NCBI GenBank assembly: GCA_012845835.1 | Contig: JABAKD010000016.1 | Coordinates: 20,007,196 to 20,071,195 of the forward strand | Direction: 5' to 3' | From: Undaria pinnatifida | Taxonomy: Eukaryota; Sar; Phaeophyceae; Laminariales; Alariaceae | Length of the DNA stretch: 64,000 nt | Shown here: one piece after another, positions 53,588 to 63,831 of the stretch | Layout: each line of letters starts with the position of its first letter | How positions within the stretch are numbered: the stretch's first letter is position 1 | Translations under genes and position numbers: made by a program | The notes under the pieces: generated by a model | What the model was told of the DNA's origin: nothing | Databases searched by the model: none | The model's input: only the letters and a program-made list of their open reading frames with translations

Positions 53588-53880
53588 CTTTAAAATTATC
53601 CTTCGTGGGTTCGATTCTTCTTGGGGTAGTGTGCATGTGTTTTTTGGTGTTCTTCTTCTCTCTCATATCAAGCACCAGGTACCATACGGTCTTATGCTTC
53701 TGCCCAAAGTATAGTTGGTCAGCCGATGATCCAGACCTATCGATCACTCTGTCTGCTTGTTCGTGGGTTCGACCCGTGGGCTATGCGCACATTTGAAGTT
53801 TTTTCTGCGCGTCCTTCTTTCTCCGAGATTAGGCACCAGGTTCCAAACGGTCTGTGTTTTGGTCCAGAGATTTAACCTCT
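53588..53880 (+). mobile_element. Two adjacent tRNA-derived SINE-like units
   Basis: The second unit has an almost canonical Asp-type tRNA head: AAGTATAGTTGGTCAGC (A-box, 53706-53722) and TCGTGGGTTCGACCC (B-box, 53761-53775). The tail is 'TGAAGTTTTTTCTGCGCGTCC', 'CACCAGGTTCCAAACGGTCT'. The first unit is truncated: it begins within the B-box (TTCGTGGGTTCGATTC, 53598) and shares the same tail ('CACCAGGTACCATACGGTCT'). The anticodon arm does not pair well, so it is not a functional tRNA. Confidence 0.7.
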
Positions 53881-54042
53881 GACCGCGTTACTAACGGACC
53901 ATGACCACCGCTCTTTCCTCCATCGCCACTGCCTCTATGACTGTTATCTCTATCGATATGGCCTTTTTGGCTGTTATCTCCATCGCTATTGCCTCTATTG
54001 CTGTTATCTCTATCGCTACTGTCTACATCCCCGCTGAAAGAG

Positions 54043-54165
54043 GGCCAATGGGCACCCGCCGTTTGCCTGACCACCGCGCAGGGAGAGCACTTGGCATCCC
54101 GCTATGTGGAGTTGGAGAGAGAGGACCAGCGCCAGGCGGTCCTTGTAGAAATTAACACGCACATG
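54043..54165 (+). CDS. Candidate exon (41 residues), probably of K2
   Basis: Phase 0 at both ends ('GAAAGAG|GGC' and 'ATG|GTGAGA'). Reads GQWAPAVCLTTAQGEHLASR then YVELEREDQRQAVLVEINTH M. Well-mixed composition, helical in the second half. It lies between the 52699 exon and the helical exon 56613-56702, all in phase 0, so direct joining is possible. The preceding (GCTGTTATCTCTATCG)n minisatellite at 53935-54025 is intronic. Confidence 0.5.
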
Positions 54166-54520
54166 GTGAGAGGACGTGGCGAGAGGGATTTGCTTCGTCT
54201 TGTTGTTCTTCAAGCGTACGGGGGGGCTAATTGAGCACGAACAGACGTTTTTCTGGGTCGTATTTGTAATGCGGTGGTTTACTTTGTTTTCGTGGTGATT
54301 AAGCGTGAAATAGCGTTTTTATTCGTGAAAATTACTGTTGTAATACGTACAGTACCTAGAACCGTGCAAGAAACGACGGTTCGTGTTAGTTTTTCTTTGA
54401 AATGATGCTCTTTTGACCGCGTCGCTGTCGTCGGTCAAAATTCAACCACAATTTGCGTGACTGTTTGAAATGATGTAGACATTGTTTCTCATCGTGATAC
54501 AACAACCAGGTACGTACCTG

Positions 54521-54794
54521 GTAGGTACTTTCCAGGGCTGTTCACGGCTCGGGTCAAACCTCGCGGATGGTGTCGAGTCGGGTCAGTCTGACCTGACCTC
54601 ATCCCCGAGCGTTCAGATATCCTCCTATTAACCCGACCCGATCCAACCCGAAACCTGGTAGGTACTTTCCAGGGCTGTTCACGGCTCGGGTCAAACCTCG
54701 CGGATGGTGTCGAGTCGGGTCAGTCTGACCTGACCTCATCCCCGAGCGTTCAGATATCCTCCTATTAACCCGACCCGATCCAACCCGACCCGTG
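54521..54794. repeat. Perfect 137-bp tandem duplication
   Basis: 'GTAGGTACTTTCCAGGGCTG…CCCGACCCGATCCAACCCGA' at 54521-54657 is repeated from 54658 with no difference I can see over about 130 bases. Either very recent or an assembly artefact. Confidence 0.9.
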
Positions 54795-55929
54795 ACATTT
54801 CGTAAACCTCCTGATCCGACCCCACCTGACCCCTGGGAAATTAGACACCTCCCGACCTGACAGATCCGAACGATCCATGAGATACGGGTCATGTCGTGGG
54901 TCGGGTCGCCTTGACCCGCAAGTTGATTTCTGCCAACCCGGGGCTCGACACATGATTTGGTTTTGTATTGTACCTGGTATGTTTCTGCCCCGCAATGGTA
55001 TGAGCCCTGGCTGTAGTGGCTGTAGTGGTTGTAGTGGCTGTAGTGTGGATGGATGTAGACATCAATTTGTAGATTTGGCGGCAGTTCAACGTTTGCATGT
55101 TATACCAAAGGAATTGCGGCACGAGAGAGGCCCTTGATAAGGGAGTCAAGCTGTCGTCTGCGCGGGCCGGAGCTGCGGTTCCGAGCCGCGGGTCGGCAGA
55201 AACAACTCTCAGGTAAAGGTAGCTCGACCCGCGTCGCGACCCATATCTCTTGGATCATGATGCAACCCGACCCGCGATAAGAGCGTTTTTTCGAAAGCTG
55301 ATCCCGCCCGACTCACGAGACTTTGAACATGTCATGAACCGATCCGACCAACGAGATTCTGAGCACCTCCTGACCCGACCCGACCCGACCCGATCCGACC
55401 CGACCCGACCCGACCCGACCCGACCCGACCCGACCCCACCCGACCCGACCCGACCCGACCCGACCCGACCCGACCCGACCCGACCCGACCCGACCCGACC
55501 CGACCCGACCCGACCCGACCCGACCCGACCCGACCCGACCCGACCCGACCCGACCCGACCCGACCCGACCCGACCCGACCCGACCCGACCCGACCCGACC
55601 AGACCAGACCAGACCAGACCAGACCAGACCAGACCAGACCAGACCAGACCCGACACCGCCCCGACCCGACCCGACCCGACACCGACCCGACCCGACCCGA
55701 CCCGACCCGACCCGACCCGACCCGACCCGACCCGACCTGTTGGAACATGTCATGTACCGATCCGACCAGTGGGATTCTGAGCACTGAGCACCGCCTGACC
55801 CAATCCGACCCGATCAGTGAGATGTTAAAAATCACCTAACCACCTCCTGACCCGACCCGGCTCGATCCGTGAGATTATGAAAACCACCTGACGCGACCCG
55901 CTGATCGGGTAATGACCTATGAACAGCCC
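54535..55929. repeat. GACCC-type minisatellite element with inverted ends
   Basis: The left end GGGCTGTTCA (54535) and right end TGAACAGCCC (55920-55929) are a perfect 10-bp inverted pair. The interior holds spacers such as 'GTGAGATTCTGAACACCTCC' and a nearly pure (GACCC)n array of about 360 bases at 55372-55735, with an (AGACC)n variant block (55600-55650). A non-repetitive island at 54900-55200 contains (GGCTGTAGT)n. The DPTRP/GSGRV-type frames are by-products. The inverted ends suggest a mobile, non-autonomous unit whose interior expands. Confidence 0.75.
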
Positions 55930-56018
55930 GGGTATTGTCGTCCCGATCTTTTTTAGTGCTGTCGGCAACGTGAAATGTTTTCCATGAAGACCTGTTTGCC
56001 AAGATAGGTGCAGTGTGT

Positions 56019-56207
56019 ATGGCATACCAACAACTAGCACGCGAAATGGGGCAAAAGCGTTTGGGGGGATTTGGTAGGATGCCCACGGAGACGAGTTCTG
56101 TTCGGAAACGTCAAGAAGAACGAAATATTTCGGCAGGTGGTGGTGCATCTAGTGCCTCCGCGACGATCGACCGACCTTACAGCGCCCGCTTTGTGCGCTA
56201 TGTGTAC
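56019..56207 (+). CDS. Kinase K2: candidate N-terminal exon
   Basis: ATG 56019 opens 63 codons (MAYQQLAREMGQKRLGGFGR, MPTETSSVRKRQEERNISAG, GGASSASATIDRPYSARFVR YVY) and ends at a TAC|GTATGT donor in phase 0, matching the phase of the next exon. Basic and Ser/Gly-rich, likely disordered. If the gene starts at 52699 this exon would be internal, but no phase-matched strong acceptor precedes it; the weak one is 'TTTGCCAAG'. Confidence 0.4.
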
Positions 56208-56612
56208 GTATGTGTGCGTATTGATATCGGGCACCATATATATTAGGTATATGTCAGGCTATTGTTTTAGCCTCCGAGAAACGTGCACCGTGACTGTTGA
56301 CCCCAAAACTGGTGGAAATTGGAGGGTAGTTCATTTCGTTACCATAGATTTTTTTTTTTGTCGTTCGGCAGTGTATACCTACGGTGCATAACCAGTATTA
56401 CAATGTACTTTCAATCGAAACCTTGAATCTCTTTTCGGAGGTACCGAACGCGACGAGAGCCGACTGAACCACAAAAACAGCACACCTTGCATGCAATACT
56501 TTCAACTGCATCTGCCTCTCGCTTGTCCACCTGACCTCGCTCACTGATTGATTGATTGATTGATTGATTGATTAATTGGTTGATTAATCAATTGTTGGGC
56601 GGATGATGCCAG

Positions 56613-56702
56613 GATGCGGAAACCGAGGACATCGCAAAGTTGATGGAGCTTTACAGCGAGAAGGCCAAGCTTAGAGCTCAAGCCAGGCAGGATGAAGAGG
56701 AG
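56613..56702 (+). CDS. Kinase K2: helical exon
   Basis: 'GATGCCAG|GAT' to 'GAG|GTAAGC', phase 0 at both ends, 30 residues: DAETEDIAKLMELYSEKAKL RAQARQDEEE. It is a continuous charged amphipathic helix with heptad spacing (I, L, L, K/A), probably part of a coiled coil. The (GATT)n repeat at 56545-56580 lies in the intron before it. Confidence 0.6.
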
Positions 56703-56984
56703 GTAAGCGACGCTGGAGTATGCTTGAGACGAGAGAATCGTGATGGCCGCGAGTGATGTCCGTTTAATATTGTGGCGCCGCACGGGACGCGTCGCGCTCA
56801 CTCCGATTCATATCCGCGACACGGGAGGATTACGCTACAGGGTTGCAGATACATACCACTCCGGACACAAATGTAGAGCCTTTCGTTTTTTTTTGTGTGG
56901 GACCGAATCTGCATTTTTGTTTTACGACTGGTACCGAAAACAATACAGGTGCCCCTTCCCACCCTCGCATGCCCGAAGCTCCGT

Positions 56985-57270
56985 GATATATATATTAAAT
57001 ATATATATATACGTATATATATATCCCGCCCGACCACCTGAGATCTCCCAGAATGGAAAATACAGACGGTGGCTTTTGATCTCTAAACGTTTTGAGACGC
57101 ACATACACCAACAAGTAAACGACAGCAGCGTATTTAGTTGTGTGGGGTTGTGTTGTTTTGAGTTATGTTGTGTGGCGTTGTATTGTGTTGTGTTGCGTTG
57201 TGCTTCGTTGTGTTGTTCTGTGTTGTGTTGTGTTGTGCTTTGTTGTGTTGTGTTGTGTTGCGGGCATAGA
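56985..57270. repeat. (AT)n and (TTGTG)n microsatellites in K2 intron
   Basis: AT-rich dinucleotides at 56990-57025 and TTGTG pentamers at about 57140-57270. Confidence 0.9.
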
Positions 57271-57324
57271 CGTAAGTAACATCGGTGCCCTTCTCGACCC
57301 CACCGATTTGCCCCTCATGCACAG

Positions 57325-57666
57325 CTGCTCCGGCCAGCAGGCGGTGGAGGTGGCGGTGGTGGTGGTGGTTGTGGCGGTGGAGGTGCCGCGGGATTAACAT
57401 TTGGGTCGGAACAATCCGATGTGCGGCACATCATGTCCCTCTTGGCAGCGGCGGGACCGAACCCTATCGCAATTCTCAACGCAATCGAGGAGGACGAGGG
57501 CAGCCGCCTCCACACTATCTCGCAGCATAACCTCGACATACCTGTTGGCGAGAATACAACCCTATGCGGCACGGCAATGGAAGGTCGGGTGCGCTTCAAA
57601 GACGGTCGGCTGGCTGCGGCCCACGCGAGACTTGGAAGCTTGCGCGACTTGCTTGAAGTATGTAAG
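57325..57666 (+). CDS. Kinase K2: Gly-rich linker and helical domain exon
   Basis: 'CATGCACAG|CTG' to 'AAG|GTGAGT', phase 0 at both ends, 114 residues. It opens LLRPA followed by a Gly run, then GLTFGSEQSDVRHIMSLLAA, AGPNPIAILNAIEEDEGSRL, HTISQHNLDIPVGENTTLCG, and ends with AHARLGSLRDLLEVCK. The region after the Gly linker looks like a folded alpha-helical domain. Its identity is unknown; it could be a regulatory domain that oligomerises or senses a ligand. The codon mix outside the Gly run is varied, supporting real coding. Confidence 0.65.
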
Positions 57667-57819
57667 GTGAGTCATTCCTATATTTTGGTACCAAAAATAC
57701 AATGCTCTATTTTTTTATCTGTATACGTTCGTGGGACGTGTAGGCGGATGTGGGAATGCCGTTGATCCCCCCCCCCTCTTCGTAAATGCATTATATGTAC
57801 ATTGGGGTTGGCGTTGCAG

Positions 57820-57876
57820 TTGGTTGGCGACGACGCTGTAAAACATGCCAATCACTGCATGAGCTGGACAGCCAGG
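57820..57876 (+). CDS. Kinase K2: 19-residue exon
   Basis: 'GCGTTGCAG|TTG' to 'AGG|GTACCA', phase 0, LVGDDAVKHANHCMSWTAR. It continues the helical domain and joins in frame both to DLLEVCK before it and to TRGKVLSNATR after it. The flanking 'CCCCTCTTCGTAAATG' block is repeated at 58312 in the next intron. Confidence 0.6.
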
Positions 57877-58961
57877 GTACCATTTTTTATGTTTGTTGTT
57901 TTGGACGGTCACCATGATGGTTATCGAGTGAGATCGCACTGTGCGGGGTGGAGAACCCTAACTCATTACAAGGGGAATGATCGCATCCCGTAGTGTGAAT
58001 ATAAGGCGACCACGAGGGAGTTACGTAGTAATACCCGTTGCTGTCTCTCTTGTGGCCACACCAGAGAAAAAAATAACTCGTTGGCGCTGTCATCCACAAG
58101 CAAGAAAGTAGGCACAAGGTGCCGAAGTCTGTCTTACGAGCGGTTCTTGGAAGGATGCAGTTCATCCTTCATGCGACTCGCCGAACACCTCACGGCGCTT
58201 CGCGCTTGGTGCAAGCAATGTCTGCCTGGTTGGTGAAAACCCGACGTGCTTCGTCCCAGCTCAGTAGGCTACGGTCATACGACTACGACCATGCACAAAC
58301 TGAGTACGCCCCCCCCCCCCTCTTCGTAAATGTCATGTTTCGTTTTTTTCCCTGTTTTTTGGCTCTATCTCGTAGCGTTTCCATATAAGTTAACTAAAGC
58401 GGTCGGCATGTAGCAATGTCGGCGGCGTGCATAAATATGTTGGAAAATTGGAAGTTGTTGGAACGTTCCCCCGGTTGGTTATTCAATAACCAAAAAGCGA
58501 TTCATTTTTGTATTTTTGTATCTATGCCATCAGACAATGAAACTTTGGAGAGCTTGAGGCCTGGCAGCAATACGTCTACTTTGTTTCGCAATCCAACAGA
58601 CAAGAGTATATATATATGGCATGCAGGCATGCATTTTTTGTCGGTTAGTTGCGGGGAGTATTTTGCTCGGTTTATAGTATTTTGGGCTGCAATATCCTCA
58701 AATACACTTGACAGGCACCGAGTCATTGTTTTTTGTAGTCGAGATGGGTTGTTTGGGCGCGAGATAGCGTAAATTCGCCGAAGCAGTCGCGATCGTAATT
58801 TCGTTGTATCCACGAAATATCTACTTTGTTGCCTTAACACAGGACCTGTCCCTTACCGCCACCCCCTCCTTCGACAAGTACCGGATCAGAAGCTGATACC
58901 CACCTACCCCTCCCCCCGCCGCACCACATTTCACCCGAATTGCTGATATTTTGTTCGACAG

Positions 58962-59072
58962 ACACGCGGGAAAGTTTTAAGCAATGCGACACGCGAAGCC
59001 CGCGCTGATGTGCGCAAGATGTGGTCTGACGCGCGTGAGAGATGGGCAGCTACTCGGACAGCTGAAGAAAAC
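58962..59072 (+). CDS. Kinase K2: helical linker exon
   Basis: 'GTTCGACAG|ACA' to 'AAC|GTAAGA', phase 0, 37 residues: TRGKVLSNATREARADVRKM WSDARERWAATRTAEEN. A charged helix ahead of the kinase domain, possibly a second coiled-coil segment. Good splice sites at both ends and no stop. Confidence 0.65.
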
Positions 59073-61458
59073 GTAAGATAGCACCCCCAAATTGTTGACA
59101 ACAACAACACCAAAATACGCAGCAATCGAAGTATATACTCCATACGCACGTCATGGTTGTTTGGGATTTATTGTTGTGTTTGCGGTTTCGTTCTGTTGGG
59201 TAGTTATATTTCAGCCCGTCAAACTGTCGACAATGCACGCGCGAGGCAGCAGAGCGAAAAAACCTGTACCGTAGTTCACCCCTGTCTGTGCTCGTAATAG
59301 TTGGGCTGTGCCATAGTATTGTATGTGAGAGCAAGCTGTCCACGAAAAAACCGGAGAGAATTACATTATTTCCGTTTTTGGTTCGTCTTGTGGGGTCGAC
59401 GAGCGGTTTTCTATGCCGCTTATTGCGCCTGACACCCTCTCCCTCCCCCCTTCCCCCTTCCTCCAGCCTGTATACAATTCACTGTCATACATTAACTGTT
59501 AGCCCACCACCGAAATCATGGTGCAAAAAAAGACAAAGTTCTCGCGCGTGCCTGTTGAAACCCCCTCCCTGCCCGCCCCTGCTGTAGTTTCTCGTCGCTA
59601 AGATCTTTCAATTTGCCACATCCATGAGTTTGGCAAGCTCGGCAAACAACTCGAAAATACGTTACCTGTTCAAGCGTGGTGTAACCCCCCCCCCCCCCCC
59701 CTCGTCTTCGTCCTTGCCTCCCACGATCCTTTAATCGACACTCCTTTTTTCCCCGGAACCATTAATCAAGACCTGTTCGCGGGTAGTTTAGTAGTTATTG
59801 TGCCACCAGCCCGACCTCCGCCTGACCCCCCCTCCCCGTCGCCCACGCCTGGGATTGCTAATATTAATAGTTGATATAATATATGTTCCGCCCACCACGG
59901 CTATGTGGGTTTAACCGTGATTGCCCTCCCCCAAAAACGATGTCCTGATTGCGCGTACGGATTCTCCTTACCCCTCTCCCCCCAACACCCGCCCCTGCCT
60001 GGTCGTTGAAAACCCCGACGTGCTATGATACGTCCCGATATTGTAAGGTCATGCTGCGGCTATGCATGGAATGAGAACCCCTTCCCCCTCCCCGCACCCC
60101 GAGGATGGTCTAATTTCGGTGTATCGCGGTTCAGCCCGCCTGCGCTATGGGTTCGAACACGACACGTGATAAAATATAAATATGTAGCTCGTTCGCATGC
60201 TGTCGATAGAGGTGTACTGCTTTTTTTCTGAGATTTTCTCAATTCGGGAGGTTAGAGACGTATCCCAAAACCTGGTTTGGAGAAAAATAAAACTGCTGGT
60301 TACCGGATGAAACAATCCCATGGCCTATTTGATAGGGACACAACAAGAATCACGAAAAAACTAAGGGGGCGTATTTTTCGACGATTTTGGGCTGAGGAGC
60401 TCCGTCATTCATGAGCCATTTCAGACCCAAATGCTACTTGTATCGTATCACGCATTCTACATCAACAGAAAAGGTGCGGTTGGGCCCGTATACTTGTATA
60501 TCTCCGTCGTTTTTTCTTTGCATTTATGCATTACACTCTGAGGCGCATGAGGTAGCGTTTTCAATCACACTCTCATCACTTTTTTAGCGGCCGATCGTCT
60601 TCGAGCCGCGAATATTTTTCTGCCTCGTGTGTGATAAAACCACGAACTGAATGCACTTTTAGCTCATCGTTTTCGTCAACGACGAAGATTAAGCCCGGTT
60701 TGTATAATACAACATGTTTGATGAAGCATGTGGTATACGTGTAATCTTATCTTGCGCGTTTTCTTTGCTACCAGGTATATGATAACACGAGTTGACGGAA
60801 CCACTTCCCCCCCCCCTCGCCCTTCTCTTCTCTCCCCTCAGCGCCCCTCTACCAACTAACGTTTCTCACTATCGTGGTAACACGCATTGAGGGAACCACC
60901 CCCTTCCTGTACTCCCGCCCCCACGCCAATCACAGTCCCCCACCTCCCACCCTACCTCCCTACCCCCACGCATCCTAATCTCACCCCATCTAGGATCGAC
61001 TGCACCCCGAGAAATCCCCTACCCCTCCAGAGCCAACCAAGCAACCCACCCACTGCCCTAACCCCCCTCCTCCTCCCCACCTCAAGTGTACAAGGAGGAA
61101 CGGGATGTATGTGTGGAAGGAGATGAGGAAATTAGACGAATGTGACATGTAGGAATTTGGTAGACTAGAGAGTAACGAGAAAACGGTCGCTATCCTGAGA
61201 GATAGAAGGTGGCCGCAGACGGCGAAACAGGAGGGGGATAAGATAAGATAAGCCAGCTGTTGTTATGTGATAGATGGAAACAGCGTAATCAGCGCCCAAA
61301 TGTTGGAGGTGTCTCGTATTAGGGGTAGGAACGGTGCTCCGTCTCGGAAGGGATGCGTGGTCAATGGTCAAACGACTAAGGCAAAGGAAAAGAAAGAAAA
61401 AAGTACGCCCCCTCCAGCCTCATATCATCCCATCTAGCGTTCACCCTCCTCCCCGCAG
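59073..61458. other. Long K2 intron with repeats
   Basis: About 2.4 kb. Holds poly-C at 59684-59701, a repeat related to 58200-58290 (about 60000-60090: 'GAAAACCCCGACGTGCTATG'), a SINE-like copy (60105-60450), a C-rich doublet (60770-60960) and part of composite repeat C1 (61290-61440). No exon recognised. Confidence 0.6.
60105..60450 (+). mobile_element. SINE-like element (family D head, G1 tail)
   Basis: 'GTGTATCGCGGTTCAGCC' and B-box-like 'GGGTTCGAACAC' (60137-60148), then 'TGATAAAATATAAATATG', 'TTCTGAGATTTTCTC', and the G1 tail 'GAGAAAAATAAAACTGCTGG', 'CGGATGAAACAATCCCATGG', 'GAGGAGCTCCGTCATTCATG'. It lies in the K2 intron in the direction of transcription. Confidence 0.5.
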
Positions 61459-61752
61459 CAGAAGGCACCCGCGGCCGTGGCTAGACTTCCTGTGGAGGAA
61501 CCCCCTCCCCCACCTAACAGCGTTTACACGGAAATGCGGCAGTGGGAAGAGGGAAAGCTGTACAACCGCTTCGTGGAACGGACTAGAGACGGGGGAAGCG
61601 AGACTGACGTGTTTGTAGCCGAGCGTGTCGTAAAGACTTGGGAGTCATGGATGGTGTACTTGAAGCAACTGGGCCAGGGCGGGTTCGGCTGCGTTTCCGA
61701 GATGGGAGTGCCGACCCTCGATCTGAAGTTAGCGGTGAAGACGCTGAAGTTG
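61459..61752 (+). CDS. Kinase K2: ATP-binding loop exon (subdomains I-II)
   Basis: 'CTCCCCGCAG|CAG' to 'TTG|GTGAGG', phase 0 at both ends, 98 residues. A Pro-rich linker (VEEPPPPPNSVY) is followed by MRQWEEGKLYNRFVERTRDG and a beta strand WMVYLKQLGQGGFGCVSEMG, which contains the glycine-rich loop G-x-G-x-x-G-x-V. After an insert (VPTLDL) comes KLAVKTLKL with the ATP-binding Lys of the V-A-x-K motif. This is the start of a protein kinase catalytic domain, cytosolic as far as visible. It is diverged from standard families, so substrate and pathway cannot be named. Confidence 0.85.
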
Positions 61753-62667
61753 GTGAGGTTATTTCTGTCGATTTTAGTGATCCATCACAACAATGAGTGA
61801 AATGGAGTGCAGTATGATTACTACCGTCTCTCTGATAGGAAATCAAGATGTTGTTTTTTGGCTGGATTTGTTTTTTAGGAAGGGGTGGCTTCAGTGTAAC
61901 AGCTGTCGAATTTCTTGTTTCCCTGTCCGTTTTAGAGAAGGTTTCTTGTGGGGCTGTTGTGAGAAGGTCGGTAGTCTACTGCTTCATTGAGCGATAGTTA
62001 GCTCTACATGCTCGTGCTTAGAGGAGATTATTGACACAACTTTTGACTTCTTCCGTACCTAGATCGCGATATCGTACAACATTTTTTTCTTCCGCATCCA
62101 ATAATTGATGGGCTTTGCGCTTTTTTTTTGCTGCGCATACGCTTTGAAGACCTCGAAAGCGTGACGGTTAAATTCGATGTTTTCCATCCGACGCGCTATG
62201 GGACTTTGGTCGACGCTTCGTTGGAACTTCTCATGGGGGGGGGGGCACTTGGTGGCTGTTTGATGCCATATATTTAGGGGTTAGAGGCGATGGTTTTAGG
62301 TTATAGGAGGCGTGATTGTGTGTCAAAACGTCATTTAGTGTCATGCACCGGTATACGCTTACGGTGCTGTAGTGGGCTTCATTTTCTGTGTACTGGGCTT
62401 TATTTCGGTGCTACGAGCACCCGTGGCCAACGGGTATACTACGCGCCAAATTTGACACCCATGCTGCACAATGAATGTCGGATGGTCTTGAAACACAATA
62501 ACTGTTGATATTTTCGCATGTCTATCTTGCCTCCTGGCGCCGTGCACCCCTGGTCCTTCTTTCCCAAACTCGTGCCTGTGTGTGCCGGTCCCCCCCCCCT
62601 CGTTCTGGGCCTCCTTGCGCCCGTGGTCCATGATACCCTTACTTTTGTTGGCGTGTGGCTGTCCCAG

Positions 62668-62750
62668 CAGACGGGCGATGGAATCAACGGTTCAGATGCG
62701 ATGGCCATCGGGGTTCATGGTCTCATAGCGGAGATGATAGTGCTCAGCCG
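62668..62750 (+). CDS. Kinase K2: helix C exon (subdomain III)
   Basis: 'GCTGTCCCAG|CAG' to 'AGCCG|GTGGGG'. Reads QTGDGINGSDAMAIGVHGLI AEMIVLSR, with the Glu of AEMIVL at the position expected to pair with the ATP-binding Lys. It starts in phase 0 and ends with two bases of Arg, completed by the first base of the next exon. The acceptor could instead be three bases later. Confidence 0.75.
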
Positions 62751-63079
62751 GTGGGGATGCGTGCAGCTTTCTGCCTTCCACTTTGTTGTGAATTGTTGCT
62801 GCTGGTGATGTAGATCTTGGTCTTCCTATTTGGTTTTTTTGTTACTGTTACTGTTGATGTAGGTATATTGTCTCCCTTCGCGCCACCAGCGCAGCATCGC
62901 CTGACCGTCGACGCAGCATCAAGTCGGGACAACAGCGCGAACCTCAAAGTAAAAGTTAAACGATAAATATCGCCTCGCTTGCGCCGCACCACATCAGGTG
63001 TTGGCAAATGTTGACCTCACCGAATTCGCCTTCCCTAACGTATCCGGCTTGAGGGATACGCAGCCAAGTCCACGCGGTG

Positions 63080-63235
63080 TGCAGTGTGCTGTGCTGTGCC
63101 GTGCTGCACTACACTGGCTGAAGTGTCGGGTTCGCTGCTGTGCGTTGCTGTTTTGTGTCTGTGCCGTGTCTTGCTGTGTTGTGCTGTGCTGCGGTGTTCC
63201 TGCGCTGGGCCTGTGCCGTGCCTTGCAATTCTGTG
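63080..63235. repeat. (CTGTG)n microsatellite in K2 intron
   Basis: Imperfect GTGCTGTGCTGTGCC-type pentamers, giving Cys/Val frames that are not coding. Confidence 0.9.
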
Positions 63236-63380
63236 CTGTACGATACAACGACAGCCGTGATACCCGCCCCTATCCACTTGGTGCTCTTCACCCGACCCTG
63301 TTCACTTACCCTCAATTCCCTTTCCCTATACCTCTGTCCGTATTCCCCCGTCCTTCTACGTACATGTTCGCTGTTGTTAG

Positions 63381-63527
63381 GTTGCCGTCACATCCGCATA
63401 TCACCGGGGCCGTGGGCATGAACCATTTTGATCAACAAAGCCTACTCGTTGCCTACCCGCTTGCCGACGGGGATCTGCTGGAACCCGTCACGAGGCGGAC
63501 GTCAATGGTCGAAAGTACCGTCATGCG
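63381..63527 (+). CDS. Kinase K2: subdomain IV-V exon
   Basis: 'GCTGTTGTTAG|G' to 'ATGCG|GTGAGA'. With the previous exon it reads R-LPSHPHITGAVGMNHF, DQQSLLVAYPLADGDLLEPV and TRRTSMVESTVMR. HPHI at the start of beta-4, the LLVAYPL hinge strand and GDLL are standard kinase features. Phase-matched on both sides. The corresponding exon of K1 is at 13196-13333. Confidence 0.85.
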
Positions 63528-63648
63528 GTGAGATTGACTGAGAATCAGCAACGTTATTACCTTCCAACAGTCCTTCTTTCATTTTAGAGGGCGAAAGCCA
63601 AAAGTAGGTATATATCTACTATTAATAAGCTCTTTGAGCCGCTTACAG

Positions 63649-63684
63649 GCACGCTGAATACGCGAGCGAGAGTGAGCTCTTGCG
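63649..63684 (+). CDS. Kinase K2: 36-bp microexon
   Basis: 'CGCTTACAG|G' to 'TTGCG|GTGAGA'; adds HAEYASESELL plus Arg shared across the junction, in frame. The intron that follows begins GTGAGATTGGCTGAGAATCAG, nearly identical to the intron after the previous exon (GTGAGATTGACTGAGAATCAG), and the 3' parts of the two introns also match, so this exon arose with a tandem duplication. Confidence 0.65.
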
Positions 63685-63789
63685 GTGAGATTGGCTGAGA
63701 ATCAGCCTATTTCTATCTTCCGAGAGTCAAAGGTCACAAACCAAACGTAGGTATACTCAGGTATTTTTGAGCCACTTATCGGTACACAG

Positions 63790-63831
63790 GATACGGCACT
63801 CGGAGACATCAAAGTTTGGAAGACGTATCTG
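63790..63831 (+). CDS. Kinase K2: 42-bp microexon
   Basis: 'GTACACAG|G' to 'ATCTG|GTGAGA'; adds IRHSETSKFGRRI in frame and keeps the same split-codon phase. The next exons, which should carry the catalytic loop, lie beyond the right end of the window. In K1 the comparable position holds short segments (VLYDTERIQ) before the catalytic-loop exon. Confidence 0.65.

Noticed and set aside
55250-55780. 176-codon DPTRP-repeat protein, and GSGRV frames on the other strand
   Set aside because: Products of the (GACCC)n pentamer array, open in several frames at once.
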